From NCBI GenBank assembly GCA_000697665.1, contig KL197719.1, positions 815,968 through 879,967 of the forward strand: DNA of 64,000 bases, read 5' to 3'. Made by a program: the position numbers and the translations under genes. Below are positions 1-9,185 of the stretch, in pieces. The DNA is from Jaapia argillacea MUCL 33604. Lineage: Eukaryota; Basidiomycota; Agaricomycetes; Jaapiales; Jaapiaceae. Positions within the stretch are counted from its first letter, which is position 1. Each line of letters opens with the position of its first letter. The notes beneath the pieces were generated by a model. It saw only the letters and a program-made list of their open reading frames with translations, searched no databases and had not been told where the DNA came from.

Positions 1-596
1 CCGTCCTCTTTGTCCTCTTCCCTCGTATTTTATTGTTGTTTCTGTGTGAGTATTATCCGCCCTTTCCCATCTCAATCCCTCTCATACCTGTCTTGTACCC
101 CATTTTTGGCGTCGCAAACGGAGGCAACGCAACAATTTCATGTGCCATGGTCTTCGTGTTTCCCTTACTTGTGTCCGAGAAGATGGAAATGATTTTATTA
201 GGCGGGCTCAGCTCAAGCTTAGCTAGTCGACGGCTCGTCGTCGTCAACAACGACGACCTTTTCAGGCAAAGAGGCCCGGACTCCGATGCCAAAATCGCGT
301 GGCTTAGGCGTCTCGGAACTTTCCACTTTCCTTTTCGAGGGATTTATAAGGCTATTACTCCTCCTAGAATGGCAACAAGACCTTGATAAGACCTTGTGCG
401 CGCGCTAAAACACAGCGCGCGGTGCGAAATAATAAATGTACAAACGGAACATCATAGGTTCGCCTCTGAGGAGAACGAACCCACGAGTCAACTCTGTGTA
501 TCCACACATATATCCTTGAAATTTCCGGTGATGCGGACCATGAGCGGACGATAATATTTCTATAGGCCAATATCGATACACGTTCGTCGAAGGGGG
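1..596. other. Left-edge intergenic stretch, no supported gene
   Basis: No reading frame here resembles a known protein. The open frames on both strands are short, start with non-ATG codons in part, and show no splice-linked continuation. A GC-rich block around 396-424 reads GCGCGCGC followed closely by GCGCGCGG and could form a small hairpin. The right part is probably the 3' untranslated region of the nucleoside hydrolase, whose stop codon is at 597-599 on the minus strand. Confidence 0.4.
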
Positions 597-2283
597 TCAA
601 GCCACCCCACGCACACCCCACACTCGAGTCAAGAGTAATCTGACGATCTCCTCCGGTCCTGGCGTTTCCACAATACAAGCCACCCCTTCAATATCCCTGG
701 CATGCGGAGCCTCTTCGACATCCACTTGGGCAGGGACAGCAGAGGACTCAAAACGTGCATGCTCTACATGCATTCGCTCGAGCTCCGCTTGTACTTGTGC
801 CCGATTAGCGCCTGGTGAATATGCACTCTGCAAATCCTCTCGCCTGTCGACCACCAGCATACCCCTTGTTAGCTCTCCAGTTCTAAAGGAGTGAGCAAAC
901 TCAGTTTGTGTGGGGACGATGTCGAGAAAGGAGACAAACCTTTCCACTTGAAACTTCCTCTTCACAGCATTCCAGCCCTGTCTAAGCCGGGGTATTTCCC
1001 CTTCTCCTTGTGAATGGACAGGGGGATTCTCGATGGCACACCAAATGGCCACTATATCGTGAAGCTCCATAGCATCTTTCCCGAATTCCAGCATCACTTC
1101 TCTCGCTCTCTCCAGAAATGAGCTGGTGAAGTGATGGAGCGGAGGCTTGTCTTCAGCCTTGGATGGAGCCTCTGTGGACTCAAAAGTGTTATCCACCTTA
1201 TCCTTGTACAACGGGAAAGGCAATTCGTGCGGGGTAGTAATGTCCAACGGGAGTAGAAGGAAACGCTCCAATGGTAAGCCCAAAGTCGCCTCAGGAGGAA
1301 GCAAGACTTCTTCGACAGCATGAGGATCGGCAAAGAAATTGACTACGTCGGAGGAATTAGTCTCTTGGGGGGTGAAGGAAAACATAGAAGCACTTACACT
1401 CAGCGACTGGGGAAGTGTTCCCCGGCACGTCCAAAGCACCTCCCATACAAACCACACGACCAATACCGTCCCGCACAGCCGAAACGTTGGCACGCAGTAG
1501 GTATGCAAGATTGGTGAGAGGTCCCAAGGCGACGTACGTTAGCTTCCTTGGGTAAGACGTTATCAGCTCGAGCGTCAGATCAATTGCTGAGCGGTTTGAG
1601 GGTCGGAGGTATGGGTGATCCGTCAATTGATCTGGGAGATTCACATTCAAATCAGGGTGTCGTTCTGTGATGCCGCCGAGCCCATCCCTAACTGATGTTG
1701 GTGCGCTGCAGAGACAGGAAGAATATTGATGTGTAGAGGACCTACCTTCCGTGGAAATATTGTGCGCTGTGGATACTTCCTTCGAGAGGAGCTTCGGCAC
1801 CTTGCACAATGAATGGCTTGTTAGCTGAGGAGAAGTTGGGAAACCGGTCCCTTTCTTGAGGATATTGTTCCAGATGCTTAGCAACAGCTTCGTATATCTT
1901 GAATACGTTGATACTTCAAGCAGTCAATGAGACGCATTTGCCGCACAGCGTCTATCGACAACTCACTACGAGGAGTGAGCATCTGTGTTCCCTAGAGTGT
2001 ACATCGAACTTGTCAACCTTACACTCGCAGCTGGGAACGATTGAATGTTCACCAAAAGATACGATGAAAGCGAGGATTTCAATCTCCGGGGACGCCAGAG
2101 CCAGTAAACTATGAGTGGTAGATAAGTCAGTCGAATGACAGGCATGAGCGAGCGGGGTCCCTCACATTGCCAACGCATCGTCAACTCCAGGATCTGTGTC
2201 AACTGGGGCGATGTGCTATTGAGCATGGATGCGATGGAGACAGGGAGTCAAATCTCACTGATGATGGGTATCCTTTCTGTCAT
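597..2283 (-). CDS. Inosine-uridine preferring nucleoside hydrolase
   Basis: Predicted ribonucleoside hydrolase, which cleaves the N-glycosidic bond of nucleosides to release free base and ribose for purine and pyrimidine salvage in the cytosol. The N-terminus reads MTERIPII, then after a first intron DTDPGVDDALA, the family's calcium and ribose binding motif, then a short segment on SPEIEILAF. Further downstream are GPLTNLAYLLR and MGGALDVPGNTSPVAE, and near the C-terminus ELHDIVAIWCAI, which holds the family's C-terminal HD motif, followed by RGMLVVDRR. The start is the ATG at 2283; its exon ends after about 25 nt at a GTGAGAT donor. Several introns interrupt the gene. The tail of about 70 residues after RGMLVVDRR is longer than in compact bacterial enzymes. 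The start codon overlaps the stop of an upstream leader frame. Family identity is firm; substrate preference is not readable. Confidence 0.88.
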
Positions 2284-2790
2284 CGTGATGGACAGAAGGT
2301 GGCAAGTCTTATCAGATGTTCTTCAAATCTTTCTTTACCAGATTGCCTGTGAACGTTGTCGGGCTTGCAAGAACTCAATGAACCCGACGCGACATTTGGT
2401 ACCCCATTCAAGTTCTGATATATGTAATGAACAAATATAGGACAAGAGGGGTGACACACTACGGTACTAATGTACTTCCAGTTCGCAATACCGTGCTGAT
2501 GCATATGCATGTTGCGTCCAACTTGAACCTGAAATGGAAGGAGTCAGCATTCTACCCAGGTACGTAAGGATGAAGAGTAGGTCAGAGATCTTGGTGGAAA
2601 AATCGTCTCATTGGGTTGCCCCTCTGAAGTAGCAAATATAACACAGTAACATCATACCAAAAGGAAGTGGGCGAAGCGGGATGAATGTAGATACTGGTTG
2701 CGACTTACCATTGTAACTACGTGTCACCAACGACACGTCGAGGTTGAGAGGTGGAGGCACAAGAAATTCCTGAAAATACGGCTCTGTCAT
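2280..2790 (-). CDS. Putative 89-residue spliced leader ORF hosting a U24 snoRNA
   Basis: Three exons can be joined by canonical sites: 2790-2709 (starting MTEPYFQEFL), 2528-2476 and 2414-2280. The donors are GTAAGT and GTACAT and the acceptors are TTTCAG and ATATCAG. The spliced frame is open for 89 codons and ends at TGA, 2282-2280, overlapping the nucleoside hydrolase ATG as ATGA. I do not recognise the protein. The first intron (2708-2529, 180 nt, far longer than the local 50-60 nt) contains a U24-like snoRNA, which supports real transcription and splicing on this strand. Alternatives are that these are 5' untranslated exons of the nucleoside hydrolase, or a noncoding snoRNA host whose open frame is chance. 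A different reading of exon 3 would stop at 2337-2335. Transcription is well supported, translation is not. Confidence 0.4.
2578..2660 (-). ncRNA. SNR24: Box C/D snoRNA U24 (snR24-like), second copy
   Basis: On the minus strand, C box ATGATGT (2655-2649) and D box CTGA (2585-2582) bracket about 70 nt. Internally there is TATATTTGCTACTTCAGA (first guide plus D'), a C' box AATGAGA, and CCACCAAGATCT directly before the D box. From memory, yeast snR24 contains the same guide elements: ATATTTGCTACTTCAGA and CACCAAGATCTCTGA. The guides pair with a conserved LSU rRNA segment containing AGATCTTGGTGG and GTAGCAAATAT, so the RNA should direct 2'-O-methylation there. It lies in a 180-nt intron of the leader region upstream of the nucleoside hydrolase. 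It is nearly identical in its functional elements to the copy in the RACK1 intron, but spacer bases differ. Ends are approximate. Confidence 0.85.
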
Positions 2791-3012
2791 AAGCTCCAGC
2801 TGTTATTGTCGAGACATTGACTGCTCCGGGGCCGGGGGCGACGTTGTGAACGCTTTGAAGATGGTTGAGAGTCTGGTTGATCGCGCCACCAGCGAATATA
2901 AAGGTCGTGACGTGACTAGCTGTATAGTACATGTCACAGTGGCTTCCCGCCTGCGTCCCTTGAACACATTGACCGTCCACCGTCGTTCAACTCATCCCCG
3001 CCCTCAACTAAA
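2791..3012. promoter_or_regulatory. Divergent promoter between the U24-hosting leader and RACK1
   Basis: A gap of 222 bp separates the two divergent starts. A TATAAA element at 2897-2902 lies on the plus strand about 110 bp upstream of the RACK1 start codon and is a candidate TATA box for that highly expressed gene. The minus-strand leader must start transcription from the same gap. Both transcripts carry a U24 snoRNA in an intron, so co-regulation from a shared promoter is plausible, but this is inferred from layout only. Confidence 0.45.
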
Positions 3013-4338
3013 ATGGAGTCGCTGCGTTTCCTCGGTTCATTGACCGGCCACAAGGGCTGGGTCACCGCTATCGCGACCTCATCCGAAAATCCCGATATGA
3101 TTTTGACCGCTTCCCGAGGTACTTGGAACCCCATACACATTACTCCCTGAAAGCTTAGCTGAGTTCAGTGATCACCTCTTCGCAGACAAGACCATCATTG
3201 TATGGCAGTTAACGCGCGACGAGGACACCTATGGTTACCCCAAACGAATTCTCCACGGACACAACCACTTCGTCTCCGATGTTGTCATTTCTTCGGACGG
3301 TCAATTCGCCCTTTCCTCTTCCTGGGACCATACCCTCCGCCTTTGGGATTTGAACACCGGTGTTACCACGAGGCGATTCGTTGGACACACCTCTGATGTC
3401 CTCTCCGTCAGCTTCAGCGCTGACAACCGACAAATCGTCTCTGGCTCAAGGGACAGATCCATCAAGCTTTGGAACACTTTGGGAGAATGTAAATATGATA
3501 TCAAGGATGATGGTCACACCGAGTGGTGAGTTCGCACTCAAGTTTAGTTGCCTGGATCCTGATTGACCGCGAATTCGTTCAGGGTGTCTTGCGTGCGCTT
3601 CAGCCCGAATGTCTTGAACCCTGTTATTGTCTCCTGCGGTTGGGATAAGGTCGTGAAGGTGAGCCCTTTTCTGCGGTCGCTATTCCCGATCTAGCGTTTC
3701 TTCTTCTTGGTATGATGTATTGTGTTATATTCGCTACTTCAGAGGGTTCAGCCCGATGAGACAGATTTTCCACCAAGATCTCTGACCTTCCTTATTTTAC
3801 CTCCCATGCCATCACCCTCTGTCTTCTATTTGTTCTATTTACTGACTTCATCACAGGTCTGGGAACTTTCAAAGTTCAAGCTCAAGACTAACCACTACGG
3901 TCATACCGGCTATATTAACACCGTCTCTGTCTCCCCCGATGGCTCCCTCGCGGCCTCCGGCGGTAAGGACGGTATCACGATGCTCTGGGATCTCAACGAG
4001 GGCAAGCACCTCTACTCCCTCGAAGCCGGTGACATTGTCAACGCTCTCGTCTTCTCGCCCAACCGCTACTGGTTATGTGCCGCTACTGCTAGTTGCATCA
4101 AGATCTTCGACTTGGAGAGCAAGTGGGTCCATTTCTCCGATATCTCACATGCCACCGAGGGTTAACGTTACTTTCGCTCTCCAGGTCTATTGTTGATGAA
4201 CTCAAGCCTGACTTCGTCGAAACCGGCGCAAAATCCCGGGACCCAGAGTGTGTGTCCCTTGCTTGGTCCGCCGACGGGCAAACCCTTTTCGGTGGCTTTA
4301 CAGATGATGTTGTGCGAGTATGGTCTGTGTCTTCATAA
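3013..4338 (+). CDS. RACK1: RACK1/Cpc2/Asc1, WD40 ribosome-bound scaffold
   Basis: Guanine nucleotide-binding protein beta-like scaffold that sits on the 40S subunit near the mRNA exit and links signalling (protein kinase C, TOR) to translation. Exons read as 3013-3118, 3186-3525, 3583-3658, 3857-4122 and 4185-4338 give 313 residues, exactly the usual family length. The start [20 protein letters not shown] is followed by seven WD40 repeats with recognisable GH...WD units, for example [46 protein letters not shown], and the final [15 protein letters not shown]. The third intron (3659-3856, 198 nt) is unusually long and houses a U24 snoRNA. The gene converges with the conserved unknown gene at 4482, with 143 bp between stop codons. 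Identity is essentially certain. Confidence 0.97.
3708..3788 (+). ncRNA. SNR24: Box C/D snoRNA U24 (snR24) inside RACK1 intron 3
   Basis: C box ATGATGT at 3712-3718, C' box CGATGAG at 3754-3760 and D box CTGA at 3782-3785. The guide before D' is TATATTCGCTACTTCAGA and the guide before D is CCACCAAGATCT. A short GG/CC pair closes the ends. The element and its position match baker's yeast, where snR24 lies in the intron of ASC1, the RACK1 orthologue. By analogy it guides 2'-O-methylation of LSU rRNA at the segment containing AGATCTTGGTGG. The D' guide has a C where the second copy and yeast have T (ATATTCGC versus ATATTTGC). Release is expected by debranching and trimming of the spliced intron. 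Confidence 0.9.
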
Positions 4339-4481
4339 GATGTTGATAGCCGGAGGATATTCGTCGAGGATGTTTTGTTTGCTTTTCACTGTTTGTAGCC
4401 CAAAAATTGAGAGCTTGCTTTCACATCCATGTATCATGCCTGCTGCTGGAATGTTAGATTCATCGAAATTAGGCGCAGAAG

Positions 4482-5568
4482 CTATCGGATTGGTTGGAGC
4501 GCCTCTTCTAAATTCCGCACTCTTTCTGTGTAATCCCATCTGTCCAAACCACCAAAGTCAATGGCCATGGCTCCAGACGCCAGGTTGACCTGGAGTTCGC
4601 AGATGTGGCTGACTCGCGCACGCCAACTGTCGGCACTGCAAGACTAGATGAGAATGGCCATCGTTTCGAGGGAAGGAAAGAGACGGACGTCGCGGTCCCG
4701 TACATATCCGCCTTTTGGCTGACCAACCGTACGCACTGGTCAGTATTACTCTTCTTGTCGTATATCCAGACAGTCTTCCCCGTGTAGATCTCTTGCCAAC
4801 CACTATGATCTACTAGTCGGTTGGGTGGCTTCATCGGCTTTGTTCCTTGAGGACGGACAGGTGCTGCACGGATGTCAACATCGTTTAGAAGGCGGAGAGC
4901 GGTGAGATTTGAGATGCTTGTCAAGATTTCTCGCGACGCCGGCGAAGGAGGATTGATAATGGCGAATACGGGAGATGCCTCATCGTCGTCGTCGTCTTCC
5001 TCCTCTTCCTCCTCAAGCATTTCGACGTCTCCATCTGTTTGGGGAGATCTTTCATTTGCCCCCGCCTCCTCAGAATTTTCTGCCCCAAAGTCGGATAGCA
5101 ATTGTCTTTGTGCCTCGTCCAGCTTAGCGCAGAAGTCCGTCCACGCCCCTTCGTCCGAATAATCGGTTCGTAACAGAATCCCCAGACCCTGGGCATCTGT
5201 CGAGAGGTCATCATATGGATCCCGATCCTTGGAGAAGTCTGAACCCGCCACTGTTTCGGAGATTATCCTCTACTCAATAGTTCAATTTTCGTGACCACCC
5301 CAAAATGATGCTCGTACCTGCGCTCCCTGGGCCACTTGCGTCTTAGCATCCGGAGAAGAGGCCCAGAATTCGTCTGCGACACGCAGCTTCCATCGGCGCC
5401 TTCCCTCTCCTGGGTGACTGGCCTTAACGATGGGATATCTATCCTAACCAATCGCAGTCACGGTGATCAGAGGCGAGGGCCTAACACACTCAGCAGATAT
5501 TGGCTAACCAGGCAAAGCTGCGATAAAACTGAAACAGCTGGGGTGACAGATTCGGGCCCGTTATCCAT
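4482..5568 (-). CDS. Conserved fungal protein of unknown function, acidic middle
   Basis: I do not recognise a named family. Exons can be chained from ATG at 5568: MDNGPESVTPAVSVLSQLCL, then DRYPIVKASHPGEGRRRWKL, then RIISETVAGSDF continuing into a long exon, and a last exon ending at TAG 4484-4482. The long exon has GILLRTDYSDEGAWTDFCAK, an acidic run of about 15 Asp/Glu, then SPVFAIINPPSPASREIL and NRLVDHSGWQEIYTGKTVWI. It ends with QCVRLVSQKADMYG, and the last exon has DSWRARVSHICELQVNL and MAIDFGGLDRWDY. The RTDYSDEGAW pattern recalls bacterial domains of unknown function, but I cannot confirm that. The last intron could use GTCCGT or GTACGG as donor. The tryptophan-rich, well-formed C-terminus suggests a globular domain. 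The gene converges on RACK1. Confidence 0.7.
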
Positions 5569-5938
5569 TTCGCAAGGAGGAGATTGTTTTTCAAACAGGC
5601 ACTACTAGGAGAATCGTTGACGCAACGGCTATGGACGGTGAACCCGCCAGCTGCAGTGCTTCCTTCACCAACAAACAACGCCGGCATTTCCCGGACCGTC
5701 AATGCAGGTCATGAGCAGTCCGGTCCTTCACTCCGACGGGACGCTTCCCCTCAGCACAACACTTGATGTCTTGCTCTGGCAAGAAGCAGAGTCACTCCCC
5801 ACAGTGGAGCTTCGACTTCTGTGGGGCATGGACGACATCCATCAACAGATTGGTTCTAAAGTGCCTGGGCGAGGGATTACGCTTTTATAGCGGCATGGGT
5901 CCTGCGAGTTTTCTTCACCCTTCCCCACCCCCAGAATA
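5569..5938. other. Divergent intergenic gap, no gene seen
   Basis: 370 bp lie between the divergent starts of the unknown gene (5568, minus) and the fucose-permease-like transporter (5939, plus). No coding frame with support was found. The last 60 bp before the transporter start are C/T-rich, as is common before fungal transcription starts. It presumably contains both promoters. Confidence 0.4.
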
Positions 5939-8169
5939 ATGTCCCCTCCAGTTGGTACAACAGGTGCGTTTGATCCGTCTTCGATGTGAAGTCACCCCTA
6001 AACTCTCTTTCATTCACGGAATAGGTTCACAATTATCGCGAGGGCGCTGGGCCTTTGCGTTTGCATTGGTCACCTCGTTATTCTTCACATGTGAGCACGC
6101 TTATCCCTCTCATCAACATCTTCTCGTCCCTTACCAAATAATAGGGGGGTTTGCCTATGGTGTAAGGGAAATTGTCGACCATTTGATGACCTCGATCCAC
6201 TGATGGTCGTTGATTTAGCTCCTTGACGTCCTTAATGCCCACTTCCAGACTGTGTTCCACATTACGAAACTTCAAAGCACTCTTTTACAGCTCGCGTATT
6301 TTGTGAGTGGGCTATCTGAGAATTCGTTGGCTTTGACTTAACCTAACTTTACAAGGGTGCCTACTTTGTGTATGCTCCTTTCGCTGGCGTTTTCGTCAGT
6401 AATCTTCATTTTTGCCCGCGAAAATTTCATTGACACACTTTGTAGATGAAACGATACGGGTATAAGGTACATCAAAACGCTCTACCGCCATGACATCCCA
6501 TTCACCCCATATTTACAGCGAGGGATCCATATGGGTCTGGGCCTGTACTCCCTCGGTTAGAACTCAATCTCTCATGTCGCCGAACCACCTTCGACTGACC
6601 TCCAAATTTCAGGTGCCATATTCTTCTGGCCTTCGGCCAAGTTTCAAAAGTACGGCGGTTTTGTCGGATCAACTTTCGTTATCGGTCGGTCGTTCATTTA
6701 ATTCCACCAAGTAGGCATACTCATCTTCACCGGCTGTCTGATTTCAGGTTGTGGCCTTGCAACTTTAGAAGTTGCAGCCAACTCTTATATCGCAGTGTTG
6801 GGTTCTCCCAAGCATGCCGCAGCCCGCCTTAACTTCAGCCAAGGCTTCCAGGGAGTTGCGTCTTTTGCAGGGCCGATGATTGCCTCAAAGTGGTTTTTCC
6901 TCGGGAAAAACGCAACAACTCTTGACACGGTGCAATGGTGGGTTGTTATAAGTTGATATGTTCCAAAACTCATGAGTTGTTGGTCCAGGGTATATCTTGC
7001 CGTGGCAGGACTGGGCGTTGTGCTCAATATACTTTTCTTGTGAGTTCAACGTCTACTGGCATCACTTGGCCAGCTTTCTAATTATGAGTAGCTTCTGTGA
7101 CCTCCCCGAGATCACTGAAGATGCCTTGACTGCCGAAATCGCAGAGGTCGGTATCAAGGACGTTGGACCCTTCTGGAAGCAATACCGGTGTATTTTTGGT
7201 TGGGTGGCGCAGACGAGCTACGTGTATGTCTAATCCTAGTGTCTTGATGACGGCTGATAACCTTACTGTTTTTCAGTGGTGCTCAAGTTGGCGTCGCAGC
7301 ATTCGTGGTCAACTTCCTTGTTGATCAAGGTGTCGGAATCTCTCAGTCGAGAGCTAGTCAGCTGTTCTCGTATTGTCAAATTACATTCACTGGGGGCCGG
7401 TGAGCTCTCCCCCCCTTTTTGTGGGAAGATGGTTTCTGACACGACCCTTCAGATTCATCGGTGTAGTGCTGTTGCACTTCATTGACCCTGCCCTCCTGTT
7501 ATCATTCTACGGCATATGCTGCACGGCATTTGCTATTGGAGTCTCCCAAGCCACGGGTTATGGAGGAGTCGGGTGCCTCTTCTGCCTCTTCTTCTTTGAG
7601 TCAATCTGCTATCCTGTACGTCCAGAAAATATTCTGCGTTTTGATACAAGTCTGCTCATCGATCATCCTCCAGTGTATTTTCACGCTCGGCACCAAGAAC
7701 CTTGGAGTTCACACCAAACGTGGTTCCGGTCTTATTGTTATGGGTGTGGGAGGCGGAGCATGGTACGACAGCCCAGCTCACTTGGTCATGGCTGAGCTGA
7801 TAGTGACTAATTGAAGGTACCCATCCGCTCAAGGCGCCTTGGCAGATGCCGCGAGCACCCGTCGCTCCTACCTCGTACCAGTCTCGGGCTACATTGCCAT
7901 GTCGCTCTACGCAATGTACGTCCTCGCCTTTTCCTCGACTCTATTGATTTGATGTTCATCTCCACCACAGCGGGCTTGTCGTTGATCAAGCCATTAAGAA
8001 TGGCTTCCGGTTCAGAAATGTCGATGAATTTGCTGTTAAGAGAGCAGCGGTATCGGAGGCTTATCCTGCCTCTGGTTTGTTGGAGAGTGGCGAGTCTACA
8101 TACCGAACCAAAACGCCGGACTCGGAGAAGAAAGGATCTGTAGATATGGTTGAGCAAGTGGAAGGCTGA
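5939..8169 (+). CDS. MFS transporter, fucose permease-like (FHS family)
   Basis: Twelve-helix major facilitator of the fucose-galactose-glucose:proton symporter group, expected in the plasma membrane as a sugar importer. The spliced N-terminus reads MSPPVGTTGSQLSRGRWAFA, then the helix ending WGFAYGLLDVLNAHFQTVF, the hallmark of this family. Next come AYFGAYFVYAPFAGVF, MKRYGYKRGIHMGLGLYSLG, CGLATLEVAANSYIAVLG and LNFSQGFQGVASFAGPMIAS. Later parts include FWKQYRCIFGWVAQTSYVGA, FCLFFFESICYPCIFTLG and GGGAWYPSAQGALAD. The hydrophilic tail ends EKKGSVDMVEQVEG at TGA 8167-8169. The gene is cut by roughly a dozen introns, several separating very short exons such as the 21-nt MKRYGYK exon. Sugar specificity cannot be read from sequence; many fungal members are annotated only as L-fucose permease-like. 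Confidence 0.9.
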
Positions 8170-8307
8170 ATCGAAAGCTCATATAGCTCGAGTTGCCTTG
8201 GGCGTGATTATGTAGATTTCTAGGACGTAGTAAATGTTTCAAAGCGCCAACGACTAATGACCAATTATCCATATTTTTTTGCAATGAAGCGTCCTTAACG
8301 AATATAT

Positions 8308-8946
8308 CTAAACGACTGACGTCCTCGATCCTGCCATACGATCCGCAACCTACTCAAGAATGAGTACCATGTAAAACTGAAGTCAAGGGAAGCCTCACAT
8401 CTCGTATATATGGCATAGACAGTAAGTTGCCAATGAAGGGGAGTTGGCGTAGGAACGTGAGGATGACAGGGAAGAAATCTCTGAAAGTCGGGAATATTTG
8501 GTGACCATGAGCGGCTAGAAGTCATAGAAGACGTGAGGAGACTGACCCAAATAAATTCAAGAACCCGAAAGTCTCTACTATCACCCCAACGAATGGCCAC
8601 TTGAAAAAGACGAGCAATATTCCCCCAATAAAGCAGACAGTCCCTCGAAGCTTGTTTTTACGGGCAAAGAAGTAGAACGTCCGCTGAGGACCAATGATCA
8701 ATGTTATGCCCGACAAGAACAAAATCTAAATTTGGGAGGGGTTGTCAGTAATTGGAGGACACACGAGGGGACGGAGCATACGTTTCCGAGTGCTAGGAGG
8801 GCGCCGTCAAAGAACATCATAACACCTAGCAGCATGAATACTCCGCCAAAAGACGTCAAAGCAACGCCGATTTCTATTAAGCTGGTCAGAATATCGGTTT
8901 GGGAGGATGAAGACGTATCCTAACTTTGCATATCCGTCAACCACAT
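8308..8946 (-). CDS. GOT1: GOT1, Golgi transport membrane protein
   Basis: Small tetraspanning membrane protein of the early secretory pathway, involved in ER-to-Golgi vesicle transport. The start is ATG 8946, reading MWLTDMQK, then after an intron IGVALTSFGGVFMLLGVMMF and FDGALLALGN. The core exon has ILFLSGITLIIGPQRTFYFF, RGTVCFIGGILLVFFKWPF and VGVIVETFGFLNLFG. The last exons read DFFPVILTFLRQLPFIGNLL, SMPYIRD and VADRMAGSRTSVV, stopping at TAG 8310-8308. Length is about 140 residues, as usual for the family. All introns are short, with GT-AG ends. It converges with the upstream transporter, with only 138 bp between stop codons. Identity is firm. Confidence 0.95.
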
Positions 8947-9185
8947 TTTTGAGAGAGACTGCAGGAGTAGGACACAGAATTAAGGCACGCTGGTGAGAAG
9001 ATGGTCGAACGAATGGGTTTCCGGTATTATATAGCTGATCCTCCTGAGGAACCTCACGAAGACGTGGTAGACTGAGCAGAGAGACGCCGCAGACGTGTTC
9101 CGAAGTTCGTGTCCATTACAAGCAAACAGGGCACGTGATCACATACTTAATCAGTCAAAAATTCTAGGAAAATCGAGTAATATAA

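Noticed and set aside
2717-2980. Minus-strand frame overlapping the RACK1 promoter
   Set aside because: It has no ATG-supported start and overlaps the leader exon in another frame; the leader exon has better splice support.
4872-5162. Plus-strand frame with a long serine run
   Set aside because: The serine run is the reverse complement of the Asp/Glu codons of the unknown acidic gene on the minus strand.
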